Assembly: GCF_900155945.1 (NCBI RefSeq)
Contig: NZ_FTMN01000002.1
Location: 62,001-126,000 of the forward strand
DNA from: Marinobacterium stanieri
Lineage (GTDB): Bacteria; Pseudomonadota; Gammaproteobacteria; Pseudomonadales; Balneatricaceae
Direction: 5' to 3'
DNA length: 64,000 nt
Under the pieces are notes generated by a model. It made no database searches. It saw only the letters and a list, made by a program, of their open reading frames with translations, and was not told the origin of the DNA. A program made the position numbers and the translations under genes. This document shows positions 56,354 through 64,000 of the stretch, one piece after another; position 1 is the stretch's first letter, and every line of letters begins with the position of its first letter.

Positions 56354-57027
56354 TCGACACCTCCCCTTGCCATAATCAGCAACGATACTGCCAGCGCAAT
56401 GGACAGCATCAGCATATTATCGGGACTGATCACCAGCGCCAGCACACCAATCGCCACCGCCAGTGCAAATACCTGAGGACGGCGCACGGCACGATACTGC
56501 TCCAGCGTCAGTACCAGAAACAGTGCCGGCAAGGTAAATTCGATTCCCGCCGTTGAATAATCGATATGACCACCCAGCCAGGCACCCAGCGTACAGCCGA
56601 TAACCCAGTAGGCATGGTTCAGGGCAGCAACCTGGAATTGCAGCCGTGAGCGCAGCTCCTCACACTTGACCTGCAACATGGTCAGCAGTGAGTAGGTCTC
56701 ATCCGTCAGAGCAAAAATCAGGTACCAGCGCCGCGGCCCCTGCAATTTGAGTGTGCTCAGGAGGGACAGGCCGTACACCATGTGTCGGGCATTCAGGAGC
56801 AGTGTTGCGACAAACACCTCGAGCAAACCGGCATGGTTGGCCAGCAGCCCCACGGCCAGGAATTGTCCGGCGCCGGCATAGATAACCAGCCCCATCAGGG
56901 TGGCGTAGATCCAGTGATATCCCAGATCCGAGAACATCACACCAAAAGCTGCTCCCAGGGGGATATAGCCAAACAGCACCGGAAGCGAGAGCTTCAGTGC
57001 GGACGTAGAAGTATCAGTTGTCATCAT
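56329..57027 (-). CDS. azlC: AzlC family branched-chain amino acid exporter subunit
   Basis: AzlC is the larger membrane subunit of the AzlCD (YgaZH-like) exporter. The roughly 232-residue protein has about six helices with LPVLFGYIPLGAAFGVMFSDLG, YAGAGQFLAVGLL and NARHMVYGLSL, the latter with a conserved Asn-Ala-Arg-His motif. The start ATG 57025-57027 is chosen because AGGTGG lies eight bases upstream. A further in-frame codon at 57037-57039 has no ribosome site. azlD overlaps by 25 bp. An Lrp-type control would be typical, but no site is identified. Confidence 0.92.
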   Translation of the reverse strand: MMTTDTSTSALKLSLPVLFGYIPLGAAFGVMFSDLGYHWIYATLMGLVIYAGAGQFLAVGLLANHAGLLEVFVATLLLNARHMVYGLSLLSTLKLQGPRRWYLIFALTDETYSLLTMLQVKCEELRSRLQFQVAALNHAYWVIGCTLGAWLGGHIDYSTAGIEFTLPALFLVLTLEQYRAVRRPQVFALAVAIGVLALVISPDNMLMLSIALAVSLLIMARGGVEWNRLRIF

Positions 57028-57073
57028 GCATGGCGCCACCTGAACGGCGGCGCCCCTTACGGCAAGAAATTAC

Positions 57074-59800
57074 TTAGTGTTGCAGGCGATAGATTTGCCA
57101 GTCTTCCGTGGGCTCGTTCAGCTTCATTTTCATATCCACAACATCTTCTTCCATGTTGTAGCTGACCTTGAAGCCGAGTTTGCGAGCCAAGCCCTGCATT
57201 CCCTTGTTGGTTGGCATGGTAGATCCATCCAACTGCAGGGTACCACGGGCACGACAGTAGTCGATTGTTTTCTGCATCAGCATGACACCCAGGCCTTCTC
57301 CCTGCATATCATCCCGAACCACGATAGAAAACTCGCTGCGTACATTATCAGCATCGGTCACGGCACGCACTACCCCAAGCGTCTCAAATCCTGCACCACT
57401 GAGTTTCGGTGCTGACACAATGAAGGCCATTTCGCGGTCGTAATCGATCTGCGTCCAGTTGGCCAGCTCGGCATGGGTGGGCACACCACGGCTGTAGAAG
57501 TAGCGCAGACGAATGGACTCGGGGCTCAGCGAGTTGAAAAACTCCAGATGTGCCGGCTCATCTTCACCGCGAATAGCACGTAGCACCGCCTGACGACCCG
57601 AACGCTTGAGCACTACCTGTTCGGTCAGGTATTCCGGATAAGGCGAGATGGACAGACGTGCATCTTCTGCCAGCGACACGGCACAATCCACCGCCAATAG
57701 CCCTCGCTTGTTCAGCAGCAGGGGGTTGATCTCAAGACACTTGAGCTCAGGCAGGTCGACCACCATTTCCGACAATCGAATCAGCAACTCGCAGATATGA
57801 TCGATATCCCGTTCCAGCTGATAGCTGTTTTCGGCGATGATGTTATAGATACGTGAACGCTTGACCAGCTGGCGTGCCAGAGCAAAGTTCAGGGGCGGCA
57901 GCATGATATTACGATCAGCCAGAACATCGATGGTGTACCCTCCCACGCCAAAAAGGATCAGCGGGCCGAACACCGGGTCACGGGTGATGCCCACATTCAT
58001 CTGCATGGACTGGAAACCACGTTTCATCTGCTGCACGACAAAACCGAAACACTCGTCCGGCTGATAACGCTCGCCGATACGGTATCCCAGCTTGGTGGTG
58101 GCGTGACGGACCTCATTGATGGAGAACAGGTCCAGCGCCAGGTCGCGCCAACGCTGATGCGAAGTACTGTCGTAACAGAAGGGATACACGTTGTCCTTAT
58201 GCAGCGCCTTCACCGCGACAGAACCGCCCATGCGACGGGCAAGATCAACTACACCGTTAATATCATCGGCATAGCCGGTGTTGGGGGTCGGTATCTCATA
58301 CAGATCCAGCAGGTCACAGGCTTCGGAGTGCAGCAGGTAATCCCGTTCCGCACGAGCATCCTGCAACATCTGGCGTGCCCGTTTGCGATTGGGCAGGTTG
58401 TGCAAATGGAAGGGAGCCGGCGTCTGACGCATGGCCGCCTGGTTGCGGTGGTACTCTACCATCTGCATGAAAGCGTCTACCGACTCTTCCGGCGTCATGA
58501 ACGTGGGAATACCCGCCGAGTTGCAGTGGTTGCGGGCCTCGATGGCCGAAAAGCGTCCCATCCAGCAGGTCAGCACGTTTCGCGGTGTTTTACGGGCGAC
58601 CTTGATCACCTCGTCGGCCGTGTCGACACTGGCTGCCATACGTGTAGGCGCATGGATGCTCAAAATGGCATCCACGTTCGGGTCCTTGCTGAGCAGGCGG
58701 ATCACTTCGGCAAAGCGCTCCGGAGTCGCCTCAACACCCAAATCAACCGGGTTACGGCCGTTCCAGGTTTTCGGTAACAGCGGCGCCAGCGCCTCACGGG
58801 TGGGATCGGTCAGATCAGACACCTTGCCCTGCTTGCGCAGCAGACGGTCATGCGCCAACGCATTGGGCCCCATGCCGTTACAGACAATCGCCAGACGTTC
58901 GCCACGCATGGGCTTCATGCGTGACAGGGTTTCCAGTGCATTAAACAGCTGGTCCGAAGTTTCTACCCGCACAGCACCCGCGCGACGCAGGGCAGCATCA
59001 TAGACCTGGTCCTCATCACTGACGCCCGGCGCCAACTCAACGGACAGGCGGTCATCACTGATGATGTTGGATTTCAGTACCAGCACCAGCTTATTACGAG
59101 AGGCCGACCGAATGGCAGAGACAAAATTACGCGCAGAACCGATGACACGGTCCATCTGCAGCAGAATCGCATGTGTGCCCGGGTCCGTAGCGAGGTAATC
59201 GATAATGGCCGGCAAGTCCACGTCCACACCATCACCCAGCGTCAGGAAATGGGAGAAGCCGATCTCCTGACCGCTGGCCCAGTCGATCATCGCTGTTCCC
59301 AGCAGGCCTGACTGACCGACGTAAGCCACCTTGCCCTTGCTGATATTGACGTGGGAGTAGCTGGCGTTCATTTTCGAACCCGGCACCAGAAGCCCCATAC
59401 ATTCAGGACCCAATATACGGATACCGTATGGACGTGCCGCCTCCTTCACCGCTTCGCGCAGTGAACCGGTGCGGCTGTCAGGGCTCAAGCCACCGGTCAG
59501 AATCATGGCTGCCTTGACCATATTGGCGCCCAGCTTGCGAATAATGCCGGCAACGCTTTCCGGCGGCGAGCAGATAATGGCCAGGTCCGGCATTTCCGGC
59601 AGTTCACCCACCGAGCGAACACAGGCCACGCCTTCAACTTCATCCATTCCCTGAGAATTGACCGCCATCAGCTTCCCGGCATAACCACTTTCCAGCAGGT
59701 TACGCAGGACTATGCCGCCCATGCTATCCTCACGCTCTGAGGCGCAGAATACCGCAATCGATTTGGGTTTGAAGAAGCGTTTCAGGTATTTCGTTGACAC
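57074..59800 (-). CDS. Bifunctional acyl-CoA synthetase-like / GNAT protein lysine acetyltransferase (Pat/PatZ type)
   Basis: Pat proteins acetylate lysines of metabolic enzymes such as acetyl-CoA synthetase. The 908-residue protein has an ADP-forming acyl-CoA synthetase-like core: a CoA-binding domain (KPKSIAVFCASEREDSMGG), succinyl-CoA-ligase-like domains (LGPECMGLLVPGS, YVGQSGLLGTAMIDWA), an ATP-grasp region (about 500-700) and a C-terminal GNAT domain (FSIVVRDDMQGEGLGVMLMQK) binding acetyl-CoA. Start is GTG 59798-59800, eight bases after AAGGGG. It stands upstream of phaC copy 2 on the opposite strand. Cyclic AMP binding is not visible. Confidence 0.9.
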   Translation of the reverse strand: MSTKYLKRFFKPKSIAVFCASEREDSMGGIVLRNLLESGYAGKLMAVNSQGMDEVEGVACVRSVGELPEMPDLAIICSPPESVAGIIRKLGANMVKAAMILTGGLSPDSRTGSLREAVKEAARPYGIRILGPECMGLLVPGSKMNASYSHVNISKGKVAYVGQSGLLGTAMIDWASGQEIGFSHFLTLGDGVDVDLPAIIDYLATDPGTHAILLQMDRVIGSARNFVSAIRSASRNKLVLVLKSNIISDDRLSVELAPGVSDEDQVYDAALRRAGAVRVETSDQLFNALETLSRMKPMRGERLAIVCNGMGPNALAHDRLLRKQGKVSDLTDPTREALAPLLPKTWNGRNPVDLGVEATPERFAEVIRLLSKDPNVDAILSIHAPTRMAASVDTADEVIKVARKTPRNVLTCWMGRFSAIEARNHCNSAGIPTFMTPEESVDAFMQMVEYHRNQAAMRQTPAPFHLHNLPNRKRARQMLQDARAERDYLLHSEACDLLDLYEIPTPNTGYADDINGVVDLARRMGGSVAVKALHKDNVYPFCYDSTSHQRWRDLALDLFSINEVRHATTKLGYRIGERYQPDECFGFVVQQMKRGFQSMQMNVGITRDPVFGPLILFGVGGYTIDVLADRNIMLPPLNFALARQLVKRSRIYNIIAENSYQLERDIDHICELLIRLSEMVVDLPELKCLEINPLLLNKRGLLAVDCAVSLAEDARLSISPYPEYLTEQVVLKRSGRQAVLRAIRGEDEPAHLEFFNSLSPESIRLRYFYSRGVPTHAELANWTQIDYDREMAFIVSAPKLSGAGFETLGVVRAVTDADNVRSEFSIVVRDDMQGEGLGVMLMQKTIDYCRARGTLQLDGSTMPTNKGMQGLARKLGFKVSYNMEEDVVDMKMKLNEPTEDWQIYRLQH

Positions 59801-59865
59801 TCGGTGAGCCCCTTGCCTGCTCGGCACTGTTCATCAGGGTGTAATGGTATAACGCCTATTCTATC

Positions 59866-59894
59866 GATTTCGCACCTGCAGCAAAAGCGAAATC
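59866..59894. promoter_or_regulatory. Inverted repeat in pat / phaC2 divergent gap
   Basis: GATTTCGC (59866-59873) and GCGAAATC (59887-59894) are exact reverse complements spaced by 13 bp, 66 bp from the pat start and 99 bp from the phaC start. It has the form of an operator or a hairpin; no regulator is assigned. Confidence 0.4.
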
Positions 59895-59992
59895 CGGGCC
59901 CTCTGGCAATTGGACTTTGGGCTTAGCCAACTGCGCACGGAAGTGCCGTTGCACTTGTGGACGCCACACTAAACTTCGCGAAGGAGTGAACC

Positions 59993-61729
59993 ATGACCCG
60001 AATGCCGCTTCCCGATATCAAAAACAGTATCGACCGTGTCATGCACGCCGTCGAAGGACGCTACACCCAGGGCATGTCCCCTGCTTCACTGACTCTGGCG
60101 TTTATGGATTGGCTGATTCATACCGCCCACTCCCCCGGCAAACTCAGTGAAATGCGCGAGAACTTCCTGCGCAAGTATAGCGCTTTCGGCCTCTGGTCAA
60201 TGCGCGCCGCGTTTGACCCCGAACTCAAGCCGTTTATCACATCACTACCCGGCGACCGCCGCTTCAGCGACCCTGCCTGGCAGCGTTTCCCCTACAATGT
60301 GATGTCACAGAGTTTCCTGCTGCAGGAACAATGGTGGCACTATGCCACTACCGGCATTCCAGGTGTGGCCGACCACCATGAAAATGTGGTCTCTTTTGCG
60401 GCACGTCAATGGCTGGATGTGTTCTCGCCCACCAACTACCCGTCCACCAACCCGCTGGTGGTCGAGAAGGCCATCAATACCGGCGGCCAGAGCCTGATGA
60501 AAGGCATGCAGAACCTGCTGGAGGATGTTCAGCACAACCTGCTTGGCGATGCGGATACGCAAACCAGTGAGTTCACCCCTGGCGAGAACCTGGCCTGCAC
60601 ACCCGGCAAGGTGGTGTACCGCAACCGTCTGATTGAGCTGCTTCAGTACTCACCGAGGACCGATAAGGTCGCTGCCGAGCCGATCCTGATTACACCTGCA
60701 TGGATCATGAAGTACTACATCCTCGACCTGTCCGAGCATAACTCCATGGTGCGGTACCTGGTCGACAAGGGACACACGGTATTCATGATCTCCTGGCACA
60801 ACCCCGGACCTCAGGATCGTGACATGGGCATGAGTGATTACCTGCGCCGCGGTGTCATGGATGCCCTGCAGGCAATCAACCACATTGTACCCAAGCAAAA
60901 GGTTCATCTGGTGGGTTACTGCCTCGGCGGCACCCTCGCCAGCATTGCCGCAGCCGCCATGGCACGCGATAACGATGACCGCCTGCAATCCCTTACACTG
61001 TTCACCGCACAAACCGACTTTACAGAAGCCGGCGAGCTGATGCTGTTCATCGATGAAAGCCAGCTCAGCTACATGGAAGACATGATGTGGGACAAGGGCT
61101 ATCTGGACACCCAGCAGATGGCCGGCGCCTTTACCCTGCTGCGCTCCTACGACCTGATCTGGTCCCGTATCATCAACGAGTACCTGATGGGCGAAACGCC
61201 TCGCATGAACGACCTGATGGCCTGGAACGCCGATTCCACCCGCATGCCCTATCGCATGCATTCGGAATACCTGCGTCGCCTGTTCCTGAACAACGATCTG
61301 GCCAGCGGCCGCTTCAATGTGGGCGATCGCCCCATTTCGTTGCGCGACATCCGTGTACCCGTGTTCTGCGTGGCAACCCAGAAAGACCATGTAGCGCCCT
61401 GGCACTCTGTGTACAAGGTGCACGATCTGATGAATACGGAAGTGACGTTTGTGCTTACCAGTGGCGGCCATAACGCCGGCATCGTCAGTGAGCCTGGACA
61501 TCCTCGCCGCCACTACCAGCTGGGCGTGCAAACGGCCGAAGACAAGCATATCCCCGCTGACGACTGGGCACTGCGCCATGAAGCCCGGGAAGGCTCCTGG
61601 TGGGAGCCCTGGAATGACTGGCTCAATACCCATTCAGGCGAACCTGTCGACCCGCCACCCATGGGCAATACCAAAGCGGATTACCCGCCCATCGGGCCCG
61701 CGCCCGGCACCTACGTGTTCGAGCGCTGA
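59993..61729 (+). CDS. phaC: Poly(3-hydroxyalkanoate) synthase (copy 2)
   Basis: This second PHA synthase of 578 residues is distinct from the first throughout the N-terminal region. It has the canonical nucleophile Cys310 in VGYCLGGTL, Asp465 in TQKDHVAPW and His493 in SGGHNAGIV. The conserved end reads EGSWWEPWNDWLN. No phasin, phaZ or phaAB follows. AAGGAG precedes the ATG. Two synthases of different subtype may use different monomer lengths or respond to different signals, which is an inference. Confidence 0.94.
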   Translation: MTRMPLPDIKNSIDRVMHAVEGRYTQGMSPASLTLAFMDWLIHTAHSPGKLSEMRENFLRKYSAFGLWSMRAAFDPELKPFITSLPGDRRFSDPAWQRFPYNVMSQSFLLQEQWWHYATTGIPGVADHHENVVSFAARQWLDVFSPTNYPSTNPLVVEKAINTGGQSLMKGMQNLLEDVQHNLLGDADTQTSEFTPGENLACTPGKVVYRNRLIELLQYSPRTDKVAAEPILITPAWIMKYYILDLSEHNSMVRYLVDKGHTVFMISWHNPGPQDRDMGMSDYLRRGVMDALQAINHIVPKQKVHLVGYCLGGTLASIAAAAMARDNDDRLQSLTLFTAQTDFTEAGELMLFIDESQLSYMEDMMWDKGYLDTQQMAGAFTLLRSYDLIWSRIINEYLMGETPRMNDLMAWNADSTRMPYRMHSEYLRRLFLNNDLASGRFNVGDRPISLRDIRVPVFCVATQKDHVAPWHSVYKVHDLMNTEVTFVLTSGGHNAGIVSEPGHPRRHYQLGVQTAEDKHIPADDWALRHEAREGSWWEPWNDWLNTHSGEPVDPPPMGNTKADYPPIGPAPGTYVFER

Positions 61730-61736
61730 TCCTTCG

Positions 61737-61767
61737 CAATGCCCCGGCCTGCGGGCCCGGGGCATTG
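61737..61767 (+). terminator. Stem-loop after phaC copy 2
   Basis: An 11-bp perfect GC-rich stem (CAATGCCCCGG / CCGGGGCATTG) begins 7 bp after the stop, with no strong T-run. It probably works as a transcript-end or mRNA-stabilising hairpin. Confidence 0.55.
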
Positions 61768-61930
61768 ATTAGCTTCTCCCCGCCAAATCTATCGTTCTGA
61801 TAGCAAATTTCAATTTTGTGCCTGTTAAGATACTGAACTATATTCCGCCTGAAACCGGTCAATTCTTGACTGGCAAAACGGAGCGGTCCGACCGGATCGT
61901 TTTCAGTAACCTGTGTGAGAGATAGAAGCG

Positions 61931-62140
61931 ATGGGCACCAAAATCCGTGTCGATCAAGTCAATGATGACGAGCTGGATGATTGGACTGATCAGATGAATG
62001 ATGAAGACGATCTGAATCGCAGCAGGGTCAAATACAACAGCAAGCGTCGGCGCCAGATAGAAGATCTAATGGAGGACCGTCGCCTGATGCGCCAGATCGC
62101 CAATGTATATGACGACCTGGAGCACTTGCGAGACCTTTAA
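61931..62140 (+). CDS. Small acidic-basic protein, PA3496-like, function unknown
   Basis: This 69-residue protein begins MGTKIRVDQVNDDELDDW, with an acidic N-terminal half and a basic helix (KRRRQIEDLMEDRRLMRQIA), a pattern shared with PA3496-type small proteins. It has no membrane segment. Codon use matches neighbouring genes and the downstream hairpin suits a real gene end. It converges with the TPR gene. The family link is tentative; its role is unknown. Confidence 0.65.
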   Translation: MGTKIRVDQVNDDELDDWTDQMNDEDDLNRSRVKYNSKRRRQIEDLMEDRRLMRQIANVYDDLEHLRDL

Positions 62141-62152
62141 TCCTTCATCCAG

Positions 62153-62180
62153 CCGGCAGAGGCTCAAGCCTCTTTGCCGG
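62153..62180. terminator. Shared stem-loop between small gene and TPR gene
   Basis: CCGGCAGAGGC and GCCTC(TT)TGCCGG form an 11-bp stem with a two-base bulge and a TCAA loop between converging genes. It covers the TPR gene stop. T content after it is low. Confidence 0.4.
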
Positions 62181-63117
62181 CCTCTTCTGCGTCCTGCTGT
62201 GTCAGCACAGACATGAAGTCAGGCTCCTGAGACAGCGACAGCAAGCGCTGCTCCTGACGCGCCTGTTCACGATACTCATCAGAGATGGTAACGGCCTTCT
62301 TGAGGTAATCCAGCGCTATGCGGCTGGCACCCAGGTCAGCGTAGGCACAGGCCAGCTGGAAGTAGGCATGGCCACTGTCCGGATCAAGCGTGAGCGCCTG
62401 GTTACACAGCGAAATTGCCCACTGGTGCTGGTTCAGCTCCAGCGCGGCATCGGCCTTGTAGGTCAGTGCCTCGGCATTATCCGGGCGCAGCTCCAGAATG
62501 CGGTCATACAAGCGTATCTTCTGCTCCCAGGAGGTTTCCTGAGTCGCTTTCACCCAGAGTGACTGAACGGCATTGGTCACTTCCAGCTCATGCTGGTTTT
62601 CCTGGATGATACGAGACTTGCGCAGCAGCTCTTTCTCCACGCGCTCCAGTCGCTCTTCGTATTCCTCAACCAGACGTCCAACCTTTTCATCGGCGATGGT
62701 CTGTACCCGATCACGGATCTCACGAATAGAGCTCCAGCCCACGATCAAGAGGATCGAGGATGCGGCGGCAATCAGGTAGAAGAAATAGGTTACCGTATCC
62801 GTCGCGTAGGAGATGGAGCTATTCGCCACCTTCAACTCTCGGTCGGTAATCTGCTGAATCATCTCAACCCGCTGGCGCTCCATATCCGTGCGCAGAGCTT
62901 TCACCTCATCGACCAGATAGCGCTCGATAAACGGGTTATAGAGGGGTTCTTTCAATGTTTCGACGTGATCACGCACGTCTTGCTCAGTCACCAGCGCAGA
63001 CGGCTGATTTCCAGAGTCCATAACGGATTCGGCCCCCGAATCGGGGGCCTCCTGAGCATTCAGGGCTGCCGGCAACACCAGCAGCATCAGTATCACTACC
63101 CGTGTCAGGCAGCGCAT
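62164..63117 (-). CDS. TPR-containing membrane protein, function unknown
   Basis: The 317-residue product has an N-terminal signal or anchor (LTRVVILMLLVLPAALNA). A predicted periplasmic helical part (about 45-95, with LKEPLYNPFIERYLVDEVKALR) and a membrane helix (TVTYFFYLIAAASSILLIVGW, about 110-130) follow. Next is a coiled coil (VGRLVEEYEERLERVEKELLRK), then two or three TPR units (AEALTYKADAALELNQHQWAISLCNQALTLDPDSGHAYFQLA). So TPRs face the cytoplasm. The start overlaps the aspartate kinase 3' end by 13 bp, so it is cotranscribed. No family is recognised. Confidence 0.72.
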   Translation of the reverse strand: MRCLTRVVILMLLVLPAALNAQEAPDSGAESVMDSGNQPSALVTEQDVRDHVETLKEPLYNPFIERYLVDEVKALRTDMERQRVEMIQQITDRELKVANSSISYATDTVTYFFYLIAAASSILLIVGWSSIREIRDRVQTIADEKVGRLVEEYEERLERVEKELLRKSRIIQENQHELEVTNAVQSLWVKATQETSWEQKIRLYDRILELRPDNAEALTYKADAALELNQHQWAISLCNQALTLDPDSGHAYFQLACAYADLGASRIALDYLKKAVTISDEYREQARQEQRLLSLSQEPDFMSVLTQQDAEEAGKEA

Positions 63118-64000
63118 ATCACATCTCCATGGTCTTCCTGCTCGATCAAAGCGTGGTGCAAGGCTCTGACCGCTGATTCATAGTCGTCCTGGTTGACTAT
63201 ACACTGCATCTCTACCTGTCGCATAGACTGGTGCAGCGCCTGAACGCTGATACCGGCATCGGCCAGAGAAGAGACGGTGCGTGCCAGAATGCCCGGCACC
63301 TTCAGGTTGGAACCAATGGCAGACACGATCGCCACCTTGTGCAGCTCAACCTCGGCACTCTCGAACTTCTGACCGATCAGGCGAACAGCGCGGGTCACCA
63401 TCTTGCGGGTACCGGCAACAAAGTAGGTGATGCTGTTGGCATCGGAGTCACGGTTGACCACGTACAGACGCAGCTCGTTCAGCAGACGCGGCAGCTCGAT
63501 ATCGTAACGCGCTTCACCCAGCATCTCCTGGTCGAAGATTTCCAGTGCGAACAGATTCGGACGACCGGCAATGATTTCGACACAGGGCTTCTCACTGCAG
63601 TAATCAGTGCTGATCACTGTACCGGCATGATCCGGCTCGAACGCGTTCTTGATACGCAGTTCGATTTCCTGCTGACGCAGGCCCTTGGCCGCTTTGGGGT
63701 GGATCGCTTCCATACCCAGGTTGGACAGCTGGTCAGCCACGTCATAGTTGGTACGACCGATGGTGACCACGTTCTCCAGACCGACAATGCCCGGATCAGC
63801 CGTACTGAGGTGGAATTCCTTGTGGATGATCGCTTCATTGGCGCCGGTTTTGGTGGCGATCTTGCTGAAGGTCATTTCGCTGTAACCACGGTCGAAGGTT
63901 TTCATCAAACCTTCCTTACAGTGGGTATAGCCCGTCACGATGGGCATTTCCTTGCTGACATCTACATCAGCAAAGCTGCTCTCGATCATCTCTTCAAACG
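63105..64000 (-). CDS. ask: Aspartate kinase, ectoine-linked type (partial, 5' end off window)
   Basis: Aspartate kinase phosphorylates aspartate at the start of the aspartate-family pathway. About 298 residues of the C-terminal part are present. The kinase end shows VTGYTHCKEGLMKTFDRGYSEMTFSKIATKTGANEAIIHKEF, and two ACT-like repeats follow (FALEIFDQEML, VAIVSAIGSNLKVPGILARTVSSLADAGISVQALHQS). The pattern resembles the Ask_Ect group that lies with ectABC in halotolerant bacteria rather than LysC. The frame is open through base 64000, so the N-terminal 150-200 residues are missing. The TPR gene follows, overlapping by 13 bp. If right, ect genes should lie beyond the right edge. Confidence 0.82.
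   Translation of the reverse strand, partial: FEEMIESSFADVDVSKEMPIVTGYTHCKEGLMKTFDRGYSEMTFSKIATKTGANEAIIHKEFHLSTADPGIVGLENVVTIGRTNYDVADQLSNLGMEAIHPKAAKGLRQQEIELRIKNAFEPDHAGTVISTDYCSEKPCVEIIAGRPNLFALEIFDQEMLGEARYDIELPRLLNELRLYVVNRDSDANSITYFVAGTRKMVTRAVRLIGQKFESAEVELHKVAIVSAIGSNLKVPGILARTVSSLADAGISVQALHQSMRQVEMQCIVNQDDYESAVRALHHALIEQEDHGDVICAA

Overview
The window reads as ordinary chromosome of a marine gammaproteobacterium of the Pseudomonas/Oceanospirillales type, with Marinobacterium-like relatives the best guess. The guess rests on gene order: lexA-sulA and topA-DUF6586, the block ccoNOQP-ccoGHIS-TauE-hemN-anr-apt, two class I-like PHA synthases, a LapG/LapD pair and an aspartate kinase that looks like the ectoine-linked type. 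Genes are densely packed on both strands with many GTG and TTG starts. I saw no rRNA, tRNA, insertion sequence, phage gene or CRISPR array.

Layout. 1-5.3 kb: leftward operon dinG-rhlB-small membrane protein-gpsA (gpsA cut by the left edge). RhlB has an unusual acidic tail ending in a perfect 9-bp tandem repeat. 5.3-9.7 kb: two LexA boxes between dinG and lexA-sulA, then leftward topA-DUF6586. 9.7-16.5 kb: two unrecognised membrane proteins, pgi translationally coupled to a catalytically eroded UDP-glucose-dehydrogenase-like protein, a universal stress protein and uup. 16.5-24 kb: slt, a glutaredoxin-like gene, a split PAS + MCP/CZB chemoreceptor pair, phaC and a MATE pump. 24-31 kb: DUF3080 lipoprotein, lapG-lapD, trxC, tusA-proQ, an ABM-domain protein and rlmM.

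31-43 kb is a low-oxygen respiration island: cbb3 oxidase (ccoNOQP), its assembly factors (ccoG, ccoH/fixH, ccoI, ccoS, a TauE/UreH-like protein), hemN and the Fe-S regulator anr. Perfect Anr/Fnr boxes lie upstream of ccoN and hemN. A third, one-mismatch box in the anr-apt gap points away from apt. With a well-placed -10, a folded transcript and a terminator, it predicts an undescribed Anr-activated small RNA of about 74 nt on the minus strand.

43-57 kb: secreted hydrolase and thioredoxin-like genes, rdgC, a periplasmic rhodanese, queE, BASS and CDF transporters, gor, xthA, a tandem Usp gene divergent from a membrane diguanylate cyclase (with another Anr-like site between them), an NCS2-like permease facing a BigR/SqrR-type ArsR regulator across a 32-bp inverted repeat, and azlCD. 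57-64 kb: a Pat-type acetyltransferase, a second phaC, a small acidic protein, a TPR membrane protein and a truncated aspartate kinase at the right edge.

The themes are oxygen limitation (Anr regulon), carbon storage (PHA), c-di-GMP-controlled adhesion (LapDG, a cyclase), SOS response and thiol/sulfur chemistry (TrxC, Gor, TusA, rhodanese, persulfide-type ArsR). All functional assignments come from reading the translations. No database search was possible.
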